A stretch of DNA of 64,000 nt from Herbaspirillum sp. (lineage in GTDB: Bacteria; Pseudomonadota; Gammaproteobacteria; Burkholderiales; Burkholderiaceae_D). Below the pieces are notes generated by a model, which saw only the letters and a program-made list of their open reading frames with translations, ran no database searches and was not told the DNA's origin. Of this stretch, positions 50,431-57,900 are shown in pieces. Position numbers and translations under genes: made by a program. How positions within the stretch are numbered: position 1 is the stretch's first letter; the number at the start of each line of letters is the position of its first letter. The DNA lies in NCBI RefSeq assembly GCF_017744395.1, contig NZ_JAGIBI010000005.1:186001-250000 (forward strand). The letters run 5' to 3'.

Positions 50431-50533
50431 CGTCGTCCCGGCGAAAGCCGGGATCCAGTGTCTTTCGTTGTGTTTTCGTTGTGTATCAACAGCCGGTCGA
50501 CGACACCGGGTCCTGACCTTCGTCAGGACGACG
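50431..50533. repeat. Imperfect inverted repeat (REP/MITE-like)
   Basis: Two 32-nt arms, 50431-50462 and 50502-50533, are inverted relative to each other (left begins CGTCGTCCCGGCGAAAGCCG; right ends TTCGTCAGGACGACG) around a 39-nt centre. Similar CGTCGTCCCGGCGAAAGCC elements occur widely dispersed in proteobacteria. It lies just after the module 1 kinase gene. Confidence 0.7.
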
Positions 50534-50550
50534 GGGACAATTCCATGGCA

Positions 50551-51222
50551 TCAGGGTTCGGGCGACGCCTGCGACGACGTCACCCAGCCGTGCTCCATCG
50601 CGTACCTGACCAGGTCGGTATCGCCCGAGAGCCCCAGCTTTTCGATGGCGCGGGTCTTCTGCGTGCTGATGGTCTGCTTGCTGCGGTTCAGGCGCTCGGC
50701 GATCTCGTTGACGCTCATGCCGGAGACGAACAGGCGCACCACTTCCGCTTCGCGCGGGCTCAGCGCGGCCGTCTTGTCGGCATTGGCGCGTTGCGCGGTG
50801 CGCAGCTTCAACACGGCATCGACCACCGGGGAATGGTACTTCCCGTCGGTGTAGGCGGCGTGGATCGCCGGAATCAGGTGGGACACGGCATCCGACTTGC
50901 TCACGATCGCGCGCACGCCGAGGTCGTCGAGCGAGCCCAGGATGGCGGGGTTGTCCAGCATGGTCAGCACCACCAGCTTGACCTGCGGGAAGCGCCGGCC
51001 GAGGAAGCGGAACAGCGTGATGCCGTCGCCGTACTCGCCCGCCGGCATCGAATAGTCGGAAACGACGACATCGCACGGCGTCTTCTCCAGCAAGGCCACC
51101 AGCTCGGTCGAATTGGCGGCGTTGCCTTGCAGCTTGATCGTGGGGCTCGATCCCAGCTCATGCGTCACGCCGGCGATCATCGCCGGGTGGTCGTCCACCA
51201 GCACAACATTGATGCTCCACAT
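50551..51222 (-). CDS. LuxR/FixJ-type response regulator (module 2)
   Basis: A 223-residue NarL/LuxR-type regulator, paralogous to that of module 1. The receiver has VDDHPAM near the N terminus, phosphoacceptor Asp in DVVVSDYSMPAGEYGDG and Lys in VRAIVSKSDAVSHLI. The HTH is LSPREAEVVRLFVSGMSVNE, IAERLNRSKQTISTQKTRAI. It is encoded 39 bp downstream of the hybrid kinase gene in the same direction, and both are next to the fimbrial cluster, so control of the pilin promoters is plausible (inferred). Confidence 0.9.
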   Translation of the reverse strand: MWSINVVLVDDHPAMIAGVTHELGSSPTIKLQGNAANSTELVALLEKTPCDVVVSDYSMPAGEYGDGITLFRFLGRRFPQVKLVVLTMLDNPAILGSLDDLGVRAIVSKSDAVSHLIPAIHAAYTDGKYHSPVVDAVLKLRTAQRANADKTAALSPREAEVVRLFVSGMSVNEIAERLNRSKQTISTQKTRAIEKLGLSGDTDLVRYAMEHGWVTSSQASPEP

Positions 51223-51261
51223 GCTTGTTTCCCCTCTCCTTTGAGCGTGCTTTGAGTGTGC

Positions 51262-54200
51262 TTACACGCTGCGCCGCGCCAGTGTCTCTTGCGCCAGCGT
51301 TGCCAGCCGTTCCAGCGCCGCCGGCAATTCTTCCAAGTCATCCCGTTTGACCTGCTGTTCCAGGTGCGCGCAGCTCTCCACCACCCCGGTCTCGCGGATC
51401 ATCGCGAACATGCCGCGCAGCGCGTGCAAGTCGCGCAGCAGCGCCTCGGGCACGGGCGGTTCCGCCGCTGCCCGCAACGATGCCAGCAAACCGTGCGTGG
51501 AGTCAAACAGCGCCGCGCGCACCTTCTCGGGCAGGCGCCCGGCGCCGATGCCTTCGCCGGAGGCGGCGCGGGCCTTCGCCGGCGCCTCCGCGCGCAGCAG
51601 CCGGCGCAAGGTACGGTCCAGGGTGTCGAGCAGGACCGGCTTGACCAGCACCGCGTCGATGCCCGCTTCGGTGCAGCGCCGGTGTTCCTCGACTTCGGCG
51701 TGGGCGGTCATGGCGACGATCGGCACGCCAACGCCCTGTTCCCGCAGGCAGCGCGCCAGCGCGCAGCCATCCATGCCGGGCATGCTGAGGTCGGTCAGCA
51801 GGAGGTCGTAGCTTCCTTCGTTGAAATGTCGCAGCGCCTCGCTGCCGTTGCCGGCCAGGTCCACCTGGTAGCCGAGCGTTTCCAGCTGCATCCGGATCAG
51901 CTCGCGGTTAGGCGCCTGGTCGTCGACCGCCAGCACCTTGAGGCCCGGCGAGGCGGCCGTATTGGAAGTTGCGTCAGCGGCCGCATCGGCGGCGGGCAGC
52001 GGGGCGGCGCACGGCGCCAGCGGCAGCCTGACCGTGAACTGGCTGCCATCCCCCGGCGCGCTGCGCAATTCGATGCTGCCGCCCATCAAGGCCACCAGGC
52101 GCCGGCACAGCGCCAGTCCGAGCCCGCTGCCGCCGAAGCGGCGGGTGATGGTCGAATCGGCCTGCGCGAACGGTTCGAACAGGTGCGCCTGCTGTTCTTG
52201 GCTCATGCCGATGCCGCTGTCGCTGACGCCGATCACGATGCCGGGCTGCGCGGCCGCATCTTCCTTCGCATAGATCTCGATGAGCACATCGCCGGCGTCG
52301 GTGAACTTGACCGCATTGCTCAGCAGGTTGGCGGCGATCTGGCGGATGCGGGTCGGGTCGCCCAGATAGTGCGGGGCCAGGTGTTCGCGCTCGACGATGC
52401 AGTCGAACTGCAGCCCCTTCTCCTGCGCCACGGGCGCGAAGATCGCGGCCACCTCGGCGACCACGGCGGCCGGATCGAAGGGGATCGATTCGATCGCCAT
52501 ATGGCCCGCCTCGATCTTCGAAAAATCCAGCACGTCGCTGATGATCCCCAGCAGCGCGTTCGACGACGCGCCCACCACCTGCAGCCGTTCCTCGGCCTGC
52601 GGCGGCAGCGCCATGCGCCGGACCAGTTCCAGGTTGCCCAGGATCGCATTGAGCGGGGTGCGGATCTCATGGCTCATGGTGGCCAGGAAGGTCGACTTGG
52701 CGCGGTTGGCCTCATCGGCCGCGCGGCGCGCCGCGTCGGCCGCCTGCTTGGCCTCGCGCAGCGCCTGCTCGGTGCGCTTCTTGTCGGTGACGTCGGTGAA
52801 TGCCGCCACCAGCACGTCGGCGTTCTGGTAGCGCGCCTGCGTCAGCCGCACGGCCAGGTCGACGTGGCCGCCGTCGCGGGTGGGCAGGGCGATGTCGCCA
52901 TGCATGAGGCCGTCGCCGCCGCCGGAGGCGAAGCGGCGCACGATTTCGGCCGACAGCGACGGCGCTTCGGTCACCACGTTGCCGGCGACGTCGACCATGG
53001 CCGGGCTGCGCAGCATCGGCCGGCCGCTGTGGGCATCGATCACGCCCAGCCCGACCGGCGCGGTCTCGACCAGCAGCCGGTTCAGGTGCTCGATTTCGGC
53101 GGCGCGTTCCGAGCGTTCCAGCATCGGCGCGAACACGCGCTTGTTGTACCACCACAGCAGCGACCACAGCAGGGCGATCAGGCCCAGCGTCACCACCGGC
53201 GTCCAGCGGATCTGCGGCCACACGCCCGCCAGCACGTCGCCCCAGGTATAGGCATAGGAAAGCCGCCAGCCGGTCAGGCCGATCGGCGCGCTGACGACGT
53301 GCACGCCATTGGCGGCGCGCCGGAAGGTGATTCCCGGGCCTGACCCCGCGCCCGGTTCCTGCACGGCCGCCAGCACCTCGGGCCGGTCCGCGCCGCCTTT
53401 GCCGGCGGCCACCAGCACGCCGGCATGGTCGGTGATGGCGAAGGTGCCGCCGAAGTGGTCGATCGACAGCAGGCGGGTCGTCAGGGCCAGCGGCGCTTCG
53501 TAGACGAACACCGCGAACGGCTTGCCGCCGGCGTCCAGCGCGTAGGTCGACAGGCGCGTGGCCGGCAGGCCGGTCAGCGGATTGCGGTAGGGGCCGGTCC
53601 AGCGCGCCGCGCGCAAGCCGCTGGGATCGGTGATCGCGACCGGTTCTATCGGTCCGTCGGCGTTGCGGGTCAGCGCGTCGAACAGCGCGGCCCGGTCGGC
53701 CAGCGCCGCATCGAGCTGCGCTTCGTCGGGCCACTTGACCGGCACCAGCGCGGCCAGATCGCGCCGCGGGGTATAGACATAGGCGCTGAAGGCGAATCCC
53801 TGCGCCGTCACCGTGGCCGCGGTGGTGTCGGCCGCATAGTTGGCCAGCGCGATGAAACGCTCCAGGTCGGACCGGGCGATATCGGCGGCAGGGCGTCCGA
53901 CGATCAGGGCGGAGGTGCCGGACGCAGGCTGCTGCACCAGGCGCCCGCCGCTTTCATGGAAGCGGGCGACGGCATCGGCGGCCGCCGGCGGGGTCTGGTT
54001 CCACACCATTTCGGCCAGATGGACCGAGCTGCGCACCGCTATTTCGGCCTTGACGAACTCGCTGATGATCTTGCGGCCTTCGATCTCCAGCTCGCGCCGC
54101 TCGTTGTCCACATAGGCGCGCACGATGGAGACGACGGCGAAGCCGAACGTGGCCAGCACCATCACGGTCAGGAAAATGCCGCCGCCAAACAAAGCGCGCC

Positions 54201-54273
54201 GCTGGTAGCGGCGCATGGTGGAAATTACGCTGGGAGAGGAGGTGGCAGGCATGGGGCCGAGGTTTTCGTTCAT
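51262..54273 (-). CDS. Hybrid sensor kinase with REC and Hpt-like end (module 2)
   Basis: A 1003-residue membrane kinase with the same layout as module 1: helix (LFGGGIFLTVMVLATFGFAV), periplasmic sensor, second helix (IRWTPVVTLGLIALLWSLLW), PAS, HisKA (FLATMSHEIRTPLNAILGNL, His535), HATPase (DSGIGMSQEQQAHLFEPFAQ, FGGSGLGLALCRRLVALMGG), receiver (DLLLTDLSMPGMDGCALARC) and a C-terminal Hpt-like segment with the His in DLHALRGMFAMIRETG. It is adjacent to its regulator and divergent from the first pilin gene (258-bp spacer). Signal unknown. Confidence 0.92.
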   Translation of the reverse strand: MNENLGPMPATSSPSVISTMRRYQRRALFGGGIFLTVMVLATFGFAVVSIVRAYVDNERRELEIEGRKIISEFVKAEIAVRSSVHLAEMVWNQTPPAAADAVARFHESGGRLVQQPASGTSALIVGRPAADIARSDLERFIALANYAADTTAATVTAQGFAFSAYVYTPRRDLAALVPVKWPDEAQLDAALADRAALFDALTRNADGPIEPVAITDPSGLRAARWTGPYRNPLTGLPATRLSTYALDAGGKPFAVFVYEAPLALTTRLLSIDHFGGTFAITDHAGVLVAAGKGGADRPEVLAAVQEPGAGSGPGITFRRAANGVHVVSAPIGLTGWRLSYAYTWGDVLAGVWPQIRWTPVVTLGLIALLWSLLWWYNKRVFAPMLERSERAAEIEHLNRLLVETAPVGLGVIDAHSGRPMLRSPAMVDVAGNVVTEAPSLSAEIVRRFASGGGDGLMHGDIALPTRDGGHVDLAVRLTQARYQNADVLVAAFTDVTDKKRTEQALREAKQAADAARRAADEANRAKSTFLATMSHEIRTPLNAILGNLELVRRMALPPQAEERLQVVGASSNALLGIISDVLDFSKIEAGHMAIESIPFDPAAVVAEVAAIFAPVAQEKGLQFDCIVEREHLAPHYLGDPTRIRQIAANLLSNAVKFTDAGDVLIEIYAKEDAAAQPGIVIGVSDSGIGMSQEQQAHLFEPFAQADSTITRRFGGSGLGLALCRRLVALMGGSIELRSAPGDGSQFTVRLPLAPCAAPLPAADAAADATSNTAASPGLKVLAVDDQAPNRELIRMQLETLGYQVDLAGNGSEALRHFNEGSYDLLLTDLSMPGMDGCALARCLREQGVGVPIVAMTAHAEVEEHRRCTEAGIDAVLVKPVLLDTLDRTLRRLLRAEAPAKARAASGEGIGAGRLPEKVRAALFDSTHGLLASLRAAAEPPVPEALLRDLHALRGMFAMIRETGVVESCAHLEQQVKRDDLEELPAALERLATLAQETLARRSV

Positions 54274-54375
54274 CGGATGACGGCCAATGCGCCGAACCGT
54301 GTCACTTTACACAAGAAATCGATTCATTCCACGAGAAAAGCCTTGAATTTCGTACCGGTCCCATGCGTATCGGGG

Positions 54376-54399
54376 GTGCTTTCGTTCTCGTCAGATATG
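54376..54399 (+). promoter_or_regulatory. Conserved pilin upstream box, copy 1
   Basis: Block reading CTTTCGTTCTCGTCAGATATG, about 150 bp before the first pilin start, with a second block TACACTGGCATCACTG some 20 bp further on. The same two blocks precede all three pilin genes (CTTTCGTTCTNGTCNGATRTG, TACACTGNNRTCACTG), so they are probably binding sites or core promoter parts. Confidence 0.6.
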
Positions 54400-54531
54400 A
54401 GGGGAAGCGGCCGATCCCTACACTGGCATCACTGTAAAGCAAAAGTGTTTTGCAGCAGTTGAAGCGGCCCGGCATTGAGCGATTGCAAAAGCGGGTAGCG
54501 AACTCACTTATCAATCCAGAGGAAATCTAAC

Positions 54532-55083
54532 ATGAAGAAAACCATCATCGCAACCGCGATCATCGCCACCGCCGCCCTGGGCCAAGCCGCCTACGCCGCC
54601 GACGGCACCATCAACTTCGCTGGCAGGCTGCAAGCCCAGACCTGCGAGATCGACGTCAACGGCACCGCCACCCCGGCCATCGCCACTGTGACCCTGCCGA
54701 CCGTGTCGACCGGTAAGCTGGCAGCCGCCGGCGACGTCACCGGCCAGACCGGCTTCATCGTCGGCCTGAAGAACTGCTCCGGCCCGGCCACCAGCGCGGC
54801 CGTGTTCTTCGAAAGCGGCGCGACCGTGGACCTGGCTTCGGGCAACCTGAAGACCGCCACCGGCACCGGCACTGCTGGCAACGTGCAACTGCAACTGGTT
54901 GACGCTTCCAACGGTTCCGTCATCAAGGCTGGTAACGTGAGCCAGAACACCAGCACCACCAAGGTGTCACTGGACACCTCCGGCAACGCCAGCCTGCCGT
55001 ACGCAGTGCAGTACTACGCGACTGGCGCCTCCAGCGCCGGTACCGTGAACAGCTCGGTGACCTACTCGATCAACTACCAGTAA
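54532..55083 (+). CDS. Major fimbrial subunit (pilin 1)
   Basis: A 183-residue type 1/P-like chaperone-usher pilin. A signal peptide (MKKTIIATAIIATAALGQAA then YA) precedes the N-terminal donor strand (ADGTINFAGRLQ). Two Cys (in AQTCEIDVNG and LKNCSGPA) should form the pilin disulfide. The protein ends with the usual alternating TVNSSVTYSINYQ (penultimate Tyr motif). It differs from pilin 3 at only about ten positions. It has its own upstream promoter region. Exported by Sec, folded by the chaperone and assembled by the usher encoded downstream. Confidence 0.95.
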   Translation: MKKTIIATAIIATAALGQAAYAADGTINFAGRLQAQTCEIDVNGTATPAIATVTLPTVSTGKLAAAGDVTGQTGFIVGLKNCSGPATSAAVFFESGATVDLASGNLKTATGTGTAGNVQLQLVDASNGSVIKAGNVSQNTSTTKVSLDTSGNASLPYAVQYYATGASSAGTVNSSVTYSINYQ

Positions 55084-55364
55084 TCGCTGATCGATCATGG
55101 CGGCCGCCCCCGGCTGTCGCCATGGAGCTGCAACGAGTAGCAAGTTTGACATCCCCCGCGCGCCCACATGAGTTTGTTCAAGGTGGGCGTTGTGGGTTCT
55201 TGCGTACGTGCATGGTGCGCCCGATCCGGATAGCGGCTTACAGCATCACTCCAGCTCCTCCCACCCCGAAGTCGACCAAGGACATCTGGTTCATGCGTAT
55301 CAGCGCCTGGGCTGGTCAGGGCATTTCCGGAAAACATTTTTCGTACTCGTCCTACGTGGACGGC
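55084..55364. other. Intergenic region between pilins 1 and 2
   Basis: No gene that I can see. A CATGGCG / CGCCATG stem with a GC-rich loop at 55096-55124 may end the pilin 1 transcript. Confidence 0.5.
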
Positions 55365-55435
55365 GGGTGCTTTCGTTCTTGTCGGATATGGCTGGAGAGG
55401 GGCAATTCGTACACTGAAATCACTGGATAACACAG
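55365..55435 (+). promoter_or_regulatory. Conserved pilin upstream box, copy 2
   Basis: CTTTCGTTCTTGTCGGATATG at 55370-55390, then TACACTGAAATCACTGGATA at 55410-55429, before pilin 2. The whole stretch into CACAGCGGTTTCACAG is nearly identical to that before pilin 3. Confidence 0.6.
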
Positions 55436-55526
55436 CGGTTTCACAGCAGTTAAGGCGTCCGCAAGCGAACGATCGCAAGGGCGTGCAGCAAACCGGTTCT
55501 CCCATCCAAACCAGAGGAAACTCGTC

Positions 55527-56078
55527 ATGAAGAAGATCATCATCGCCAGCGCCATCATCGCCACCGCTGCCCTGGGCTCGGCCGCGCATGCCGCCGACGG
55601 CACCATCTTCTTCACTGGCAGCCTGCAATCCCAGACCTGCACCATCGATGTGAACGGCACCGTCACCCCGGCCATCGCCACCGTGACCTTGCCGACCGTG
55701 TCGACTGGCAAGTTGGCTGCTGCAGGCCAGACCACAGGCCGGACTGGCTTCATCATCGGCCTGAGGAACTGCACAGGTCCGGCTACCAGCGCAGCGGCGT
55801 TCTTCGAGAGCGGTAGCACCGTGGACCTGACGTCGGGCAACCTGAATACCACCACCGGCACAGGTACTGCACGCAACGTGCAACTGCAGTTGGTTGATGC
55901 TTCCAACGGCGCCGTCATCCGCGCCGGTAACGTGAGCCAGAACACCGGCACCACCAAGGTGGCGCTGGATGCATCGGGCAACGCCAGCCTGCCGTATGCG
56001 GTGCAGTACTACGCCACAGGCGTCACCACTGCCGGCACCGTGAACAGCTCGGTGACCTATTCGATCAACTATCTGTAA
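55527..56078 (+). CDS. Major fimbrial subunit (pilin 2)
   Basis: A 183-residue pilin, more diverged (about four fifths identical) from pilins 1 and 3. Signal peptide MKKIIIASAIIATAALGSAA then HA; donor strand ADGTIFFTGSLQ; Cys in SQTCTIDVNG and LRNCTGPA; C-terminal TVNSSVTYSINYL. It changes mostly in the surface-exposed middle (GQTTGRTG, LTSGNLNTTTG). It is preceded by its own copy of the pilin control region and a separate RBS (CAGAGGAAA). Confidence 0.95.
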   Translation: MKKIIIASAIIATAALGSAAHAADGTIFFTGSLQSQTCTIDVNGTVTPAIATVTLPTVSTGKLAAAGQTTGRTGFIIGLRNCTGPATSAAAFFESGSTVDLTSGNLNTTTGTGTARNVQLQLVDASNGAVIRAGNVSQNTGTTKVALDASGNASLPYAVQYYATGVTTAGTVNSSVTYSINYL

Positions 56079-56136
56079 CGGTAAAGCCGACAGCAGCCGA
56101 TACGCCGGTTTAGGACTTGTACTACGCGAATCGAGC

Positions 56137-56212
56137 GCCCTTTCGTTCTGGTCAGATGTGATGGATGAGAGGTAATTCGTACACTGAAGTCACTGGATAA
56201 CACAGCGGTTTC
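56137..56212 (+). promoter_or_regulatory. Conserved pilin upstream box, copy 3
   Basis: CTTTCGTTCTGGTCAGATGTG at 56140-56160, then TACACTGAAGTCACTGGATA, before pilin 3. Same order and similar distance to the start codon as in the other two copies. Confidence 0.6.
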
Positions 56213-56297
56213 ACAGAAGTCCAGGCGGCTCGGCACCGAATAGTCGCCAAGGTAAGCACCAGGCTGATTCACTCACTAACGCCAGAGGAGATTCATC

Positions 56298-56849
56298 ATG
56301 AAAAAGACCATCATCGCCACCGCGATCATCGCAACCGCCGCCTTGGGCCAAGCTGCTTACGCTGCCGACGGTACTATCAACTTCGCTGGCAAGCTGGAAG
56401 CCCAGACCTGCACCATTGATGTGAACGGCACTACAACCCCGGCCGTCGCCACCGTTACTCTGCCGACCGTGTCGACCGGCAAGCTGGCAGCCGCCGGCGA
56501 CACTACCGGCCAGACCGGCTTCATCGTCGGCCTGAAGAACTGCTCCGGCCCGGCCAAGAGCGCAGCCGCGTTCTTCGAAAGCGGCGCGACCGTAGACCTG
56601 GCTTCGGGCAACCTGAAGACCGCCACCGGCACCGGCACTGCTGGCAACGTGCAACTGCAACTGGTTGATGCTTCCAACGGTTCCGTCATCAAGGCTGGTA
56701 ACGTGAGCCAGAACACCAGCACCACCAAGGTGGCACTGGACACCTCCGGCAACGCCAGCCTGCCGTATGCAGTGCAGTACTACGCAACCGGTGCCTCCAG
56801 CGCCGGTACCGTGAACAGTTCGGTGACCTACTCGATCAACTACATGTAA
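56298..56849 (+). CDS. Major fimbrial subunit (pilin 3)
   Basis: A 183-residue pilin almost identical to pilin 1 (same signal peptide, same disulfide Cys, same C terminus apart from the last residue, M for Q). The two genes are also very similar at DNA level, which points to a recent duplication or gene conversion across the intervening pilin 2. It is followed after 189 bp by the chaperone gene. Confidence 0.95.
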   Translation: MKKTIIATAIIATAALGQAAYAADGTINFAGKLEAQTCTIDVNGTTTPAVATVTLPTVSTGKLAAAGDTTGQTGFIVGLKNCSGPAKSAAAFFESGATVDLASGNLKTATGTGTAGNVQLQLVDASNGSVIKAGNVSQNTSTTKVALDTSGNASLPYAVQYYATGASSAGTVNSSVTYSINYM

Positions 56850-57038
56850 CAGTCGATCGATCACGGTAGGGGCCAGACCAGCGGCCCGGAGAATTGCGCC
56901 GGCACAATGACCGCTGGTAGAGTCAACAGTAGAATGACATGCCGGATTGACTGCCAGCCGCAGCTGGTCGATTTTTCAGAATGGCGGCGCCGGCCATGCC
57001 TTGCCGCCGCACCGTGACAACAACAGAGGGGAACCCGC

Positions 57039-57785
57039 ATGAACATCACTTTCCTGAAACGCCTGTCGCTTGCCTGCGCCGCCGCGCTGGCAATGGGAAC
57101 GGCCCATGCCAGCGTCATTATCACGGGAACGCGGGTGATCTATCCGGCCGATGCCAAGGAAGTCACGGTCAAGCTCAATAACGACGGCACCGTGCCGGCG
57201 CTGGTCCAGGCCTGGATCGATGACGGCGACGCCCGTATCCAGGCGCAGACGCGCGCCATGCCGTTCACGCTGCTGCCGCCGATGTTCCGCATCGACCCGG
57301 CTAAGGGGCAGACGCTGCGCATGACGTATTCGCAGGATCCGCTGCCCACCGACCGCGAATCGGTGTACTACCTCAACGTGCTGGAGATCCCTCCGCGCCC
57401 CAAGGCCGACGATGACCGCAACCTGCTGCAGATGGCCTTCCGCTCGCGCATCAAGATCTTCTTCCGTCCGGTGGGGCTGGCGGGCGATGCCAACGAAGCG
57501 CCCGCCAAAATGACCTGGAGCGTGGTGCCGGGCGAGGAAGGCAAGGGCTATGCCTTGCAGGCCGATAATCCCACCCCGTTCCATGTGAACGTCACCAAGG
57601 CCAGTATCAGCGTAGGCGGCAAGCTCTATGAAAGCGCCCCCGGCATGGTGGCGCCGTTCGGCAAGCGCGCCTTTGCGCTGGAAGGCCTGACGGCGCAGCC
57701 GCCCGCGCCGCTGCGCATGCAATACGAAACCGTGAACGACTACGGCGCCATGGTGCCGGCCGTGTTCCCGCCCGAGAACAAATAA
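57039..57785 (+). CDS. Periplasmic fimbrial chaperone (PapD-like)
   Basis: A 248-residue chaperone with signal peptide (LSLACAAALAMGTAHAS). The PapD family pattern is seen as VIITGTRVIYPADAKEVTVK, LNNDGTVPALVQAWIDDGDA, PPMFRIDPAKGQTLRMTYSQ and DRESVYYLNVLEIPPRP, with the conserved Arg/Lys pilin-anchoring positions in the first domain. NPTPFHVNVTKASISVGG belongs to the second domain. It caps pilin subunits by donor-strand complementation and delivers them to the usher. RBS GAGGGGAA. Confidence 0.95.
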   Translation: MNITFLKRLSLACAAALAMGTAHASVIITGTRVIYPADAKEVTVKLNNDGTVPALVQAWIDDGDARIQAQTRAMPFTLLPPMFRIDPAKGQTLRMTYSQDPLPTDRESVYYLNVLEIPPRPKADDDRNLLQMAFRSRIKIFFRPVGLAGDANEAPAKMTWSVVPGEEGKGYALQADNPTPFHVNVTKASISVGGKLYESAPGMVAPFGKRAFALEGLTAQPPAPLRMQYETVNDYGAMVPAVFPPENK

Positions 57786-57900
57786 CGCCCAAGCCGGTAT
57801 GCAGATTGCCGGCTCTCCCGGCTTTTCTTCAATCGCTTTGCCCACCGGCCGGTTTACCGTGCCGGCCGGGGTTTGCCGTGCCTGAAGTGCCTGAAATCCT

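Noticed and set aside
51256-53343. 695-codon plus-strand frame opposite the module 2 kinase
   Set aside because: Antisense shadow, rich in Arg, Gln and His; the kinase on the other strand has all domains.
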